Source: Scalesia atractyloides (Eukaryota; Streptophyta; Magnoliopsida; Asterales; Asteraceae). From it: a stretch of DNA of 64,000 nucleotides. The translations under genes and the position numbers were made by a program. Numbering within the stretch: the first letter of the stretch is position 1; the number at the start of each line of letters is the position of its first letter. This document shows, piece after piece, positions 10,972 through 21,478 of the stretch. The notes under the pieces were generated by a model. It worked only from the letters and a program-made list of their open reading frames with translations, did no database searches and had not been told where the DNA came from. The stretch lies in contig CAMTDV010000018.1 of NCBI GenBank assembly GCA_947069175.1, forward strand, positions 43,536,869-43,600,868, in the 5' to 3' direction.

Positions 10972-11449
10972 TGTCACACCTCGACCCGCAGCGGAATAAG
11001 AGTCGGGGCATAATTGGGTTATCACCAAAGCTCATGATATTTACTAATATGTTTCATATTTATTAAAGTCAAAATTACATTCTCAATAATCCAAACATGT
11101 CCATACAATACAAAGAAAATTAACCAACTAAACAATCCAAGCTCTAAACCAGTTTATTCTTCTAAGCCAATCCTATGTGTTTCTTGCTGCAGCTGGTTCA
11201 CCTGTATCATGTGTAAAAATGAGGGTTTTTGGGTCAACATAAGTTGGCGAGTGAACCTTGTTAGTTAAACATTTATTATTGATTTCTTGTTATTTTTATC
11301 AAGGAAAAATTGTGCAATAGTCATATGCGAGCAAATGTAAGTAATCAAACAATAGCAATAACCACCACAAACTATAACAATAACATACAATAACATATGA
11401 ACTTGCATGAATGTATAACATGAATGAAACTGATTATGTTGACAACGTC

Positions 11450-11612
11450 ACGTTCACGCTCATAATGTAATGGGGAACGGACGACCTATGATGAATGTCT
11501 GTGCGATCAAGGCTCAATCAAATGGAGCCGATCGTATGTTGGCATGCCAGGTTCACGCTCATACTGTAATGGGGAACTGCTCAACGCTCATAATGTAATG
11601 GGGAGCGGCGGC
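11450..11612. repeat. Short tandem repeat in family-2 LTR
   Basis: Three copies of a unit like GCTCATAATGTAATGGGGA separated by unique spacers. Equivalent units lie at 19610-19775 and, reversed, at 43297-43460. Confidence 0.6.
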
Positions 11613-12115
11613 CTATGAAATTGCATGTACTGAACGTAATAAATTAAATCTAAATAATAACCACACAAACAGTTGATACAAGCTAAATACACATTTGTTC
11701 ATGATATGATGTATGCACAATGATTTAAATATAATAATTGGTAAGACACATGATACACCCCAAAAACGTGATTAAAACGGGGAATTTGTAGAGATTCACT
11801 CACATTGGGTGCGTTCGGTTGGAGATGATGAGATGCGCACGAGTTGGAAGAATTGAACAACGAGGATTAACTAACCTAAATAATAACGGAAGATATAGTA
11901 AATGAGTGGATTTTATTAATAATTTTAATAGGATTTTTAGATATATTTTTGTGAGTTTAAGGCTATTTCCTATCTTTAAAAACATTATTTTTAAGTATTT
12001 TTAATTGATTTTTAAATTAAATTAAATAAATAAAAATATAAAAATATGTTGACTTTTGCGTTGACCGTTGACCATAAGCGTTGACTGTTTGACCGGTTTT
12101 ATTGTGTGTATGTAT

Positions 12116-12189
12116 GCACCGGGCAGGGCTCGAACCCGAGACCTCCCGTTCGCGTGCACGCAGCTCTACCAACTGAGCTACGTGTCTAA
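12116..12189 (-). other. tRNA-like module t1, 3' LTR of G
   Basis: The minus strand shows a perfect A-box-like TAGCTCAGTTGG (12169-12180) inside a D-arm with a 4-bp GCTC/GAGC stem. A B-box-like GGTTCGAGCCC (12126-12136) follows 32 bases on. I cannot pair a proper 7-bp acceptor stem, so I call it tRNA-like, not a tRNA gene. It lies 1.44 kb from the LTR start, as in the solo LTR. Confidence 0.7.
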
Positions 12190-12287
12190 CCCGAAATAAT
12201 TCTGTTTTTAATTATATTTATATACTAACTCAGTTTATTCAAAATTCTTTTATTTTCAAAATATGTTTTAAATCATCGAACCGGTGC

Positions 12288-12358
12288 CGTCAACAGGTCT
12301 CGAACCCGGGACCTGTGATTTATCGTTACACACAGTCCACCGCTGGACTGTGTGTCTA
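12288..12358 (-). other. tRNA-like module t2, 3' LTR of G
   Basis: The D-arm position is a 10-bp perfect hairpin, ACACAGTCCA with loop GCGG (12330-12353). A B-box-like GGTTCGAGACC is at 12296-12306, minus strand. Confidence 0.65.
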
Positions 12359-12452
12359 ACTTGGTTAATATACGGATTTTTATTATACTTAACATCTACC
12401 GTGAGTTAATCCGGTTCAGTTAGAAAAATAAAACATTTTTATTACAGAGCAT

Positions 12453-12530
12453 ACGTGTGTCAAGGATCGAACTCGCGGCGTGTGATATGTATGTGCACAC
12501 AGTCCACCGCTGGACTGTGTGTCTAACCCG
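12453..12530 (-). other. tRNA-like module t3, 3' LTR of G
   Basis: The same 10-bp hairpin (12497-12520) and a degenerate B box AGTTCGATCC (12464-12473). It looks like a duplicate of t2, about 170 bp away. Confidence 0.6.
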
Positions 12531-13362
12531 AGATAATATCCAGATTTTATTAAACTTATAATCAACCTATCTTCGTCTTCTTCGTTACAGAATTACAGCC
12601 TACGATTACTCTATTGTTTCTTGTTTAATTCGATTGACAAACATTCAACAGACTAATATGAAATGGCAGAGACGATTTTGGAAGTAAACATACCGGAGGA
12701 AACGATTTATCTTCGAATTCCGGAAAGGCGTCGGCTCTGTTTTTTATGAGCTTCGACTGAGCGAACAAATTAACAGTTTTGATTAGTTAATTGTGGAATT
12801 GAAGTACTAAACAAGAATTATCGGAAGGTTTGAATGACTATACCGTTTTACAGCGGAAGTTAGGAATTTTCAGAAGTTTTCCGGCGAGAATGAATTATCC
12901 GATATCGACGTCTGAAATTGATTCCGATTGAAGGGTTTGAGTTAGCAACAGCTTAACAACTGATAGACAATGAAAGGATTGAGAGACTTACTGATTTGGT
13001 GGAAAACACAGTTTTCCGGCGAAAGTCCGGCGAGTTCAAATAGCTTCTCCGGCGAACTGAAAGTTGTGCGAAAATGCAATTGAAGGTTTGCAGAATGTGT
13101 TTGAGTCGCGAGAGGGAACAATGATTGAAGTAATTCAGGAATTGCAAACTTTTCAGTTATTAAAACCGATCCCACATGAATTCAAGTCCATTCAAAGCTA
13201 AATTGATTGGAGGTGTCGGTGTATCGGTTAGACTCAGTAAACCGCGAACAATCAAACGTTTTTGGACGTTTGGTGACCGATTTCAGTTACAGTTGGCGTA
13301 ACCAGAGTGATTTACGATTGACTATAAAATTTAATTGTTTCCTAGAATTTACAGAAAACAAC

Positions 13363-13443
13363 AAGTGGCGGAGTGGTTATATGTGTGTGTGATAAGTCTT
13401 TGAACTTAAACCCGGCTGACCCGGGTTCGAGTCCCGGCAACCT
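13363..13443 (+). other. tRNA-like module t4 (Ser/Leu-type look), antisense to LTR of G
   Basis: Plus strand TGGCGGAGTGGT (13366-13377) resembles an A box of class II tRNAs, and GGTTCGAGTCC (13424-13434) is a perfect B box. The T-arm stem CCGGG/CCCGG is intact. The distance between boxes fits a long variable arm. It lies 184 bp from the LTR start and reads against the element. Confidence 0.7.
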
Positions 13444-13661
13444 AATTTTCTTTTTAATTATTTTATTTTTACTTTTTATCAATTATCACTTTTATATTCT
13501 AGTTTGTTTATTAATTATGCATCATTAAAAATTAAAATGGACATAAATACGCAACGAAACATTTATAACTTGATATTCGATTACAAACGGAGCGGGTTTG
13601 GAAAACCCGTTTTTGACAAATGTTACAGTATCCCCTACTTTTAGGAATTTCGTCCCGAAAT

Positions 13662-16600
13662 TTAAGTAGTAGTAGTAGGAAAAAGATGCGGGTATTTTTC
13701 GCGCATTAAGTCTTCACGTTCCCAAGTAAACTCAGGTCCCCGTTTCGACTCCCAGCGTACCCTAACAATTGGAATGCGACTTCGTCGAAGACGTTTTTCT
13801 CCGAAGTCCATGATCTCTACTGGTCTTTCAACAAAATGCATAGATTCATCAATCCGAATATCTTCCGAGGAATATGGAGATTCTCATCAGCGAGGCACTT
13901 CTTCAAGTTTGATACGTGGAATGTGGGATGAATCCTGTTTAGTTCTTCTGGTAGATCAAGCTTGTATGCTACAGGTCCTACTCTTTCGAGTATCTTGAAA
14001 GGTCCTACGTAGCGTGGTGCTAGCTTGCCTTTTTGACCAAAACGAACTACTCCCTTCCACGGTGATACTTTTAAAAGTACATGATCACCAATGTTAAACT
14101 CCAAAGGCTTTCGTCGTTTATCTGCATAACTCTTTTGACGACTTTGAGCCGCTAGAAGATTGTTTCGAATTTGATGGATCTTGTCTGTGGTTTCTTGAAT
14201 CAATTCTGGACCGGTGATTTGAGCTTCCCCAATTTCGTGCCAACATACTGGAGATCGGCATTTACGGCCATATAAGGCTTCAAAAGGTGCCATGCCGATG
14301 CTTGAATGATAGTTGTTGTTGTACGAAAATTCAACTAATGGTACATGAGCGTCCCAATTTCCCTTGAAGTCTATGACACATGCTCGGAGCATATCTTCAA
14401 GAGTTTGAATGGTGCGTTCAGATTGTCCATCAGTTTGAGGATGATAAGCGGTACTGAGATCTAATCGCGTACCCAAAGCGGCTTGTACTGCTTGCCATGT
14501 TCGTGAAGTGAAACGACCATCACGATCTGAAATAATGCTTAACGGTAGACCATGTCGGCTTACGATTTTTCTGATATAAATACGAGCTAGCTTTTCGTTC
14601 TTGAAATCTTCGCGGATAGGAATAAAGTGAGCTGATTTTGTGAGACGATCAATGATTACCCATATAGTGTCATACCCACCAGAAGTGCGAGGTAACCCGG
14701 TAATGAAGTCCATGGTTATGTTTTCCCACTTCCATACAGGTATTTCAGGTTGGACCAGAATTCTTGAGGGTCTTTGATGTTCAGCTTTCACCTTGGAACA
14801 TGTAAGGCACTTGGAAACAAAAACAGCAATATCCTTTTTCATTCCAGGCCACCAATAGGTGTATCGAAGGTCTTGATACATCTTATCGGCTCCTGGGTGT
14901 ATAGAGTATCGTGTTTTGTGAACCTCATTCATAAGAAATTCAAGAAGGTTGTTGTGGTCAGGAATCCATATGCGATCTAGATAGTACAGAATACCGTCAG
15001 ATTTAGTTTCAATTTTAAGTTCAGCTCCACAGGACAGCTCCTTTCGTACATCATCCTCCGTTACTGAAACATGTTGGGCTTCTCGAATTTGATCTTTAAT
15101 GTCAGTTATGATTTGCGAACATAGAAGATGAATGGAGTTCGCATAACCCTTTCGACTGAGTGCATCAGCCACCACATTTGCCTTGCCAGGGTGGTACCGA
15201 ATTTCACAGTCGTAGTCATTTAGAAGTTCGACCCATCTTCGTTGCCTCATGTTTAACTCCTTTTGATTGAAGATATGTTGAAGACTCTTGTGGTCAGTGT
15301 ATATTTCACACTTAGTACCGTAGAGATAATGTCTCCATATCTTAAGAGCGAACACAACGGCTCCAAGTTCTAGGTCATGGGTGGTGTAGTTCTTCTCATG
15401 AGTCTGGAGTTGTCTCGAAGCATAAGCTATAAGCTTTCCTCTTTGCATTAGAACACAGCCTAGTCCTTGCCCTGACGCGTCGCAATAAACCACGAAGTCA
15501 TCACAACCTTCAGGAAGAGTGAAGATTGGTGCATCACAGAGTTTTTGTTTAAGGGTTTGGAAGGCTTCTTCTTGTTTGGGTCCCCATATGAAAGGTTTTC
15601 CCTTATGAGTTAAAGCCGTGAGTGGTACAGCAATGCGAGAGAAGTTTGAAATGAAACGGCGATAATAACCAGCCAAACCAAGGAATGATCTTACTTCAGT
15701 TGGTGTGCGTGGCGCTTGCCATTCTTGTACCGCTTTGATCTTGGAGGGGTCGACATGTATTCCCTTGTCATTGACTACATGTCCAAGGAATTGTACCTCT
15801 TTTAACCAGAATTCGCATTTGGAGAATTTGGCGTAAAGCTTTTCATTCTCTAGAAGTGTAAGGATGAGTCGAAGATGCCGTTCATGATCAGACTTAGACT
15901 TTGAATAAATGAGGATGTCGTCGATGAAGACTATAACAAAACGATCGAGATAGGGTTTGCAGACTCTGTTCATTAGATCCATGAAGACAGCTGGAGCGTT
16001 GGTTAAACCAAATGGCATGACCATGAATTCATAATAACCATAACGAGTTCGGAAAGCGGTCTTTGGGACGTCTTCTTCATGTACTCTGAGTTGATGATAA
16101 CCAGATCGAAGGTCGATTTTTGAAAAACAGCTGGCGCCTTGAAGTTGGTCGAGAAGATCATCAATGCGAGGTAATGGATAGCGATTCTTGATCGTTAACT
16201 TGTTGAGTTCTCTGTAGTCGATGCACATGCGAAACGACCCATCTTTCTTCTTCACAAAAAGGACAGGTGCACCCCAAGGCGAGGAGCTAGGACGTATGAA
16301 TCCTTTGTCAGTCAACTCTTGCAATTGACTGGCTAGCTCTTGCATTTCAGAGGGGGCTAACCTATAAGGAGACTTTGCAACTGGTGTAGCACCAGGTATA
16401 AGATCAATGCGAAATTCGACTTCTCTTACGGGAGGAAGTCCTGAAATGTCGTCAGGAAAAACTTGCGGGAAATCTTTTACTACTGGGATGTCTTCGAGTT
16501 TCTTCTCCATGGTTCCCTTTTTGACGACATGGGTTAAAAATGAGACGTAATTCTTGCGAAGATATTTTCGAGCTTGAAGACAGGACATTAATCTGAGCCC

Positions 16601-16973
16601 TTTCGACGAGGTTTCTCCAAAGATTCGTAGAGTCTGACCGTTTGAAAGAGGAATGCGTATCGCGGCATACAACTTCAGCCTGATGTTGGCTGAGCCAGTC
16701 CATACCAATTATAATGTCAAAGCTTCCCAACTTCATGGGAATGAGGTCAACTAGAAAATTATGATCGTTTAAAGTGAGAGTACAATTGTGTATAATGGAG
16801 TTTAATGAGACTGGTTTCCCGTCAGCAACTTCCACTGTTATGGATTCCATGAGCTTATCACGATTTTGGTTTAGGATGGGTTCAAACTCTAAGGACACAA
16901 AACTTTTATCCGCGCCAGTATCAAACAACATGGATGCATAACTACCATTGATAAGGAACGTACCGTTAACCAC
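13662..16973 (-). pseudogene. pol: Pol of element G: protease, RT, RNase H, integrase, chromodomain (two frameshifts)
   Basis: This copies element RNA into DNA and inserts it. In order: protease with DTGADKSF and GMDWL (16973 to about 16660); reverse transcriptase with LFVKKKDGSFRMCIDYRELN, YHQLRV and the catalytic FIDDILIYS (about 16400-15850); RNase H with VYCDAS, YTDHKSLQ and DALSRK (about 15500-15150); integrase with an HHCC zinc finger ending CLTCSKVK, ISDRDGRF and TAYHPQTDGQSERT (about 14930-14380); a GPF-type module; and a chromodomain ending WEREDLMREKYPHLF, stop at 13662. The long frame 16708-13817 is open. A shift near 16660 separates it from the protease frame, and a one-base shift near 13890 separates the chromodomain. 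The chromodomain places it in the Tekay/Del group. It is the best preserved pol here. Confidence 0.9.
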
Positions 16974-17039
16974 ATTGCTGTCAGCTCTAGCCTGATTAGC
17001 GTTGATGTTGAAAGCTCTTCCTCTTGCAGGTGGAGGAGC

Positions 17040-18323
17040 TTAGTTAGCTTGATTCACCGGGTTGGCTTCGGCTTGAGCATGAATAATGTTCACCAACCTT
17101 GGACAAGTGTTTCTAAAGTGGCTTGGGTCTCCACAATTGTAGCAAGCCCGCATAGGTTGTACCATGGGATAGTTGGGTTGGTAGTATGATTGGGCTAAAT
17201 GTTGGGTAGGTGGTAATAGTAGGGGTTGTTGGGCTTGACCCATTATTTGTTGGTGGGTTTGGGTTGAAGGCTGGTGGCGGTTCGTTCGCTGAGGTATGCG
17301 ACAGGTTTGAACAGTATGACCTGCGCGACCACAGCCGGTGCAATGTTGGCAGGGATGATCAGGAAAGTGGTGGTATTGGCAACGGTTGCATTTTGGTAAT
17401 GGGCCAGAGTATGGCCTTTTGTATGGTGCAGGTGAGGGGGCAACTTGGGTAATGGGTGAAGCAGGGATAGGGAAATTGGTTTGTGTGACAGCGAAGTTTC
17501 TGGTGTTACGTTTCCTCTTGTTAGCAAACTTAGAGGAGGAGGTGGAATGGTTTGAAGTTTGGCCCTCAACGGGGGCTTTCTTTTTCTCTTCCTTAAACTT
17601 ACCGTTGCGAATTCGATTCTCGGTCAGTTCAGTAGCTAGTTCCATAGCAGCTTCAAGTGTTGCTGGCGAAGTGCTGAGAACTGAATCTTGAATTTTCGAG
17701 GGAAGACCTCAAATATAATGCTCGATTAAGCGGTAAACTGGGGTGAACAAGTTAGGAACCATTTGGTTCAACTCTAAGAACCTCTTATTGTAGGAAGTAT
17801 GATCTCCCTCCTTTTGCTTCAAAGAATGAAATTCGTCCTCTAGCTTCTTAATCTCACTTCTAGGACAGAATCGCCTCGTCATGATTTCCCTTAACTCCTC
17901 CCACGTTAAGGCCATTGCATCATCGACTCCCCTCTTACCCTTTCCAGTATTCCACCAGGTAAGAGCTACCCCAAATAGTCTCCCGGTTGCGTATCGTACC
18001 TTGCGATCCTCGGGACAATCGCAGTTGAGGAAAGTGTTTTCCATTTCCTCAAACCAGTGGAGGAGAGCAGTGACACCTTCGGTCCCTTCAAATTTAGGAG
18101 GATCGCAAGACTTGAAATGTTTATATGAACACTTTTTGATAGGAGGGTTGCCGACGTTAGGGTCTTCTTGCTGGGGTGGATTTGTGGGATTTGTGGCGAG
18201 AGCTTGTTGTACTTGAACCACAATGTCAGGAAGCACCGCGGCCATTTGTTTTGCGATTTGAGTGGCCAAGCGTTTGTGAGACCTTCCTGATCTTTTACCC
18301 CCTCGTTGTTGTCTTGCCGACAT
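17040..18323 (-). pseudogene. gag: Gag of element G, one internal nonsense codon
   Basis: Structural protein. It starts MSARQQRGGKRSGRSHKRLA at 18323. The capsid part has FEGTEGVTALLHWFEEME and WNTGKGKR (about 18120-17930), typical of retrotransposon gag. It ends in two zinc knuckles: CNRCQYHHFPDHPC with CTGCGRAGHTVQTC (about 17400-17300) and CYNCGDPSHFRNTC (about 17145-17100). A TGA at 17709-17711 replaces an expected sense codon; the frame continues at once. A TAA at 17040-17042 separates gag from protease in the same frame, although the E relative has no stop there. Confidence 0.88.
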
Positions 18324-19118
18324 CTACAGGAACATACATAAGAAGATTGTGAGTTTATGGAGTCTTTTTAGGTGTCATGTGTCTTAAAGAAAATGAAAAT
18401 AACATAAATATCAATAATGCAACTACATCCATAGGTGTCTTGGGTTTGCTCATGTTGGGCCTCAAATGTCCCCCATACCTTCACCTGTATAGTCATGTGG
18501 GCCCCCATGACTATTGGCTTGGTAGGATTCACATTAGTATTGGCGATTTAACACTCGCATGACCCGAATGAAAACCACAAAATATGTTTACGAGATGTAT
18601 GGTCGGAATGTGTCCAGGTGTAGACACAATGACAACTCAAAGTGGGGTTAGCTCACACGACGTTTGGTATAGCATGCTTTGGCCTAATAGGTACTTCGTA
18701 CTCTCATCGTTAGTCCCCGGGTAGGCAAACTGGTCCTTTTATTTTGGATTTATACGAATGCCAAGCCTAGACAGGACGTTCCGACTACCGGTACTTGTAC
18801 CCTTCCAGTTACTACATGGCCGTCATGAGAACTCACTTTGATGAGATTTGAAAATACAAAAATCATTGTAAAAACAATCATGAAAATGATGTGATGTGTG
18901 CTTTCATGGATATGATATGTTATGAGAATATGATTCATGATAGGCATTATATGATAATATATACTTATGAACATGCTGCATAACATTGAATGTAACATTT
19001 AACATAAAACATATAAACATCATGAAATTTGGCATGTAACACACAAAAATCTTAAAAATTTCTAATCAACTATAGTATAGGCTCTAAGGGTCTAATAACC
19101 TATCCTATATCCCTATAG
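18324..19118 (-). other. 5' untranslated leader of element G
   Basis: No credible ORF. It contains AT-rich sequence and a segment reading ATGAGCAAACCCAAGACACC on the minus strand; I see no palindrome array here, unlike the leaders of F and D. Confidence 0.6.
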
Positions 19119-19138
19119 TCATGGCTCTGATACCAATC
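19119..19138 (-). other. Primer-binding site of element G
   Basis: Minus strand TTGGTATCAGAGCCATGAC, initiator-Met type, two bases inside the 5' LTR. Confidence 0.88.
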
Positions 19139-20274
19139 TGTCACACCCCGACCCGCAGCGGAATAAGAGTCGGGGCATAATTGGGTTATCACCAAAGCTC
19201 ATGATATTTACTAATATGTTTCATATTTATTAAAGTCAAAATTACATTCTCAATAATCCAAACATGTCCATAAAATACAAAGAAAATTAACCAACTAAAC
19301 AATCCAAGCTCTAAACCAGTTTATTCTTCTAAGCCAATCCTATGTGTTTCTTACTGCAGCTGGTTCACCTGTATCATGTGTAAAAATGGGGGTTTTTGGG
19401 TCAACATAAGTTGGCGAGTGAACCTTGTTAGTTAAACATTTATTATTGATTTCTTGTTATTTTTATCAAGGAAAAATTGTGCAATAGTCATATGCGAGCA
19501 AATGTAAGTAATCAAACAATAGCAATAACCACCACAAACTATAACATACAATAACATATGAACTTGCACGAATGTATAACATGAATGAAACTGTATATGT
19601 TGGCAACGTCACGTTCACGCTCATAATGTAATGGGGAACGGACGGCCTATGATGAATGTCTGTGCGATCAAGGCTCAATCAAACGGAGCCGATCGTATGT
19701 TGGCACGCCAGGTTCACGCTCATACTGTAATTGGGAACTGCTCAACGCTCATAATGTAATGGGAAGCGGCGGCCTATGAAATTGCATGTACTGAACGTAA
19801 TAAATTAAATCTAAATAATAACCACACAAACAGTTGATACAAGCTGAATACACATTTGTTCATGATATGATGTATGCACAATGATTTAAATATAATAATT
19901 GGTAAGACACATGATACACCCCAAAAACGTGATTAAAACGGGGAATTTGTAGAGATTCACTCACATTGGGTGCGTTCGGTTGGAGATGATGAGATGCGCA
20001 CGAGTTGGAAGAATTGAACGAGGATTAACTAACCTAAATAATAACGGAAGATATAGTAAATGATTGGATTTTATTAATAATTTTAATAGGATTTTTAGAT
20101 ATATTTTTGTGAGTTTAAGGCTATTTCCTATCTTTAAAAACATTATTTTTAAGTATTTTTAATTGATTTTTAAATTAAATTAAATAAATAAAAATATAAA
20201 AATATGTTGACTTTTGCGTTGACCGTTGACCATAAGCGTTGACTGTTTGACCGGTTTTATTGTGTGTATGTATG

Positions 20275-20348
20275 CGTCGGGCAGGACTCGAACCCGAGAC
20301 CTCCCGTTCGTGTGCACGCAGCTCTACCAATTGAGCTACGCGTCTAAC
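20275..20348 (-). other. tRNA-like module t1, 5' LTR of G
   Basis: Same as 12116-12189, with A box TAGCTCAATTGG (20327-20338) and B box near 20286-20294. A few substitutions spare both boxes. Confidence 0.65.
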
Positions 20349-20439
20349 CCGAAATAATTCTGTTTTTAATTATATTTATATACTAACTCAGTTTATTCAA
20401 AATTCTTTTATTTTCAAAAAATGTTTTAAATCATCGAAC

Positions 20440-20499
20440 CGGTGCCGTCAACAGGTCTCGAACCCGGGACCTGTGATTTATCGTTACACACAGTCCACC
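20440..20499 (-). other. tRNA-like module t2 of G 5' LTR, cut by the junction
   Basis: The B box (20454-20464) and half of the 10-bp A-box hairpin remain; the other half is replaced by element F. Confidence 0.65.
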
Positions 20500-20742
20500 A
20501 GCGAACTTGTTTACCTATAAATAGGTAGCTTGTGATTTCATTTGTAACATTCAGATATTTTGTCACGACAGAGGCGAAGCTCTGTCCAAGTGTTTCCAGG
20601 ATCTGTAACGTTGAATATTAATGAAACGGTGATTAAATGGAAACAAATGAGTGTATCTAATGTCGCCTAAGCAAACGGATTCTGCACGTTTACTTTAGGT
20701 TTGTCAGATTAGTGCCCGAACGATCCGTACAATGGACCCTCA
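20500..20742 (+). repeat. 5' LTR remnant of element F
   Basis: About 243 bp matching 25022-25264, from GCGAACTTG just upstream of the TATA box (CCTATAAATAGG, 20514-20525) to the terminus GGACCCTCA. The first part of the LTR is missing. Confidence 0.85.
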
Positions 20743-20762
20743 ATTGGTATCAGAGCAGGATT
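20743..20762 (+). other. Primer-binding site of element F
   Basis: TTGGTATCAGAGCAGG directly after the LTR end, initiator-Met type. Confidence 0.85.
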
Positions 20763-20969
20763 GGCCTAATTTGAAGACATTGGACATAGAACATCTCATC
20801 TTCTACTCATTTCTTCTATTTTTTACTTTTCTTGGACAATTCACGGACAAAATGGACGGATTTTCAAGTATAATACGTAAAATCCATAATAGATAAACCC
20901 TTGAAAAGATCAGAGCTTAAAACAAACGAATTCATGCCGAAAAACTGAAAAAACCATGTTTGAAAACAT

Positions 20970-21261
20970 AAGTTCGTTCGAAGTTATCATCAAGTTCGCT
21001 CGAACTTGACTGAAAAATTCACAATTTTTCATCAAGTTCGCACGAACTTGACTGAAAAATTCATAACTTTTCATCAAGTTCGCCCGAACTTGATTTAAAT
21101 TTGTTGAAAATCTTGTACAAGTTCGCCCGAAGTTGCTTGTTTCTCTTGAAATTTATACAAGTTCGCCCGAACTTGCTTGTTTCTCTTGAAACTTATACAA
21201 GTTCGCCCGAACTTGTTTAATAGCTGTTTTTCACAAGTTGTGACAAGTTCGCCCTAACTTG
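20970..21261. repeat. Eight-copy palindrome array in leader of F
   Basis: Near-perfect copies of CAAGTTCG-NN-CGAACTTG start at 20970 (imperfect), 20991, 21033, 21075, 21118, 21158, 21198 and 21244. From the second copy on, spacing is 40-46 bp. Sequence between copies is A/T-rich and partly repeated. The array lies 230-520 bp after the primer-binding site. Confidence 0.9.
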
Positions 21262-21478
21262 TCCAAGGTTTCTAAAAAAACATCTCGGACATTATATATC
21301 TTAGATTCGTATTGACGAGACGAGTTTAAAGTTCTAGTCTGGTAAAAACATTTTTCTGAAAAATTTTAAACGTTTTTAGCAAACCGATACATTAATATTG
21401 TCGAATAAAAAGTCATTTTTTTCTAAAAAATTGTCTGTTTCCTAATCATTTTTCAAGTGTTTTGAACGACAGATTAGT

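Larger units (their letters stand above)
10972..13627 (-). repeat. 3' LTR of element G (family 2)
   Basis: A 2.66-kb LTR from TGTCACACC to ATGTTACA on the plus strand, homologous to the solo LTR 41287-43900 (opposite orientation) and to 19139-20499. The internal polypurine tract, minus strand AGTAGGGGATAC, touches its right end at 13628. It carries a short tandem repeat of CGCTCATAATGTAATGGGGA units (about 11450-11610) and four tRNA-like modules. Confidence 0.9.
19139..20499 (-). repeat. 5' LTR of element G, truncated at a recombination junction
   Basis: It is nearly identical to 10972-12340 and stops abruptly at CAGTCCACC (20491-20499), in the middle of tRNA-like module t2. About 1.3 kb of LTR is missing. 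The next base onward is the LTR of F. CCACC (20495-20499) is present in both parents, marking a 5-bp microhomology junction. Confidence 0.88.

Noticed and set aside
11800..11985. Hydrophobic 61-codon ORF in the G LTRs, also at 19961-20143
   Set aside because: It lies in an AT-rich part of the LTR and the match simply reflects the LTR duplication; no other support for coding.
12116..12189. A functional tRNA gene
   Set aside because: A and B boxes and the D-arm are good, but I cannot pair a 7-bp acceptor stem, the anticodon arm is poor, and the same module recurs in every family-2 LTR. I call it tRNA-like.
20970..21261. CRISPR-like or phage-iteron array
   Set aside because: The repeats are short palindromes in the leader of an LTR element with a plant tRNA primer-binding site; no cas or replication genes exist.
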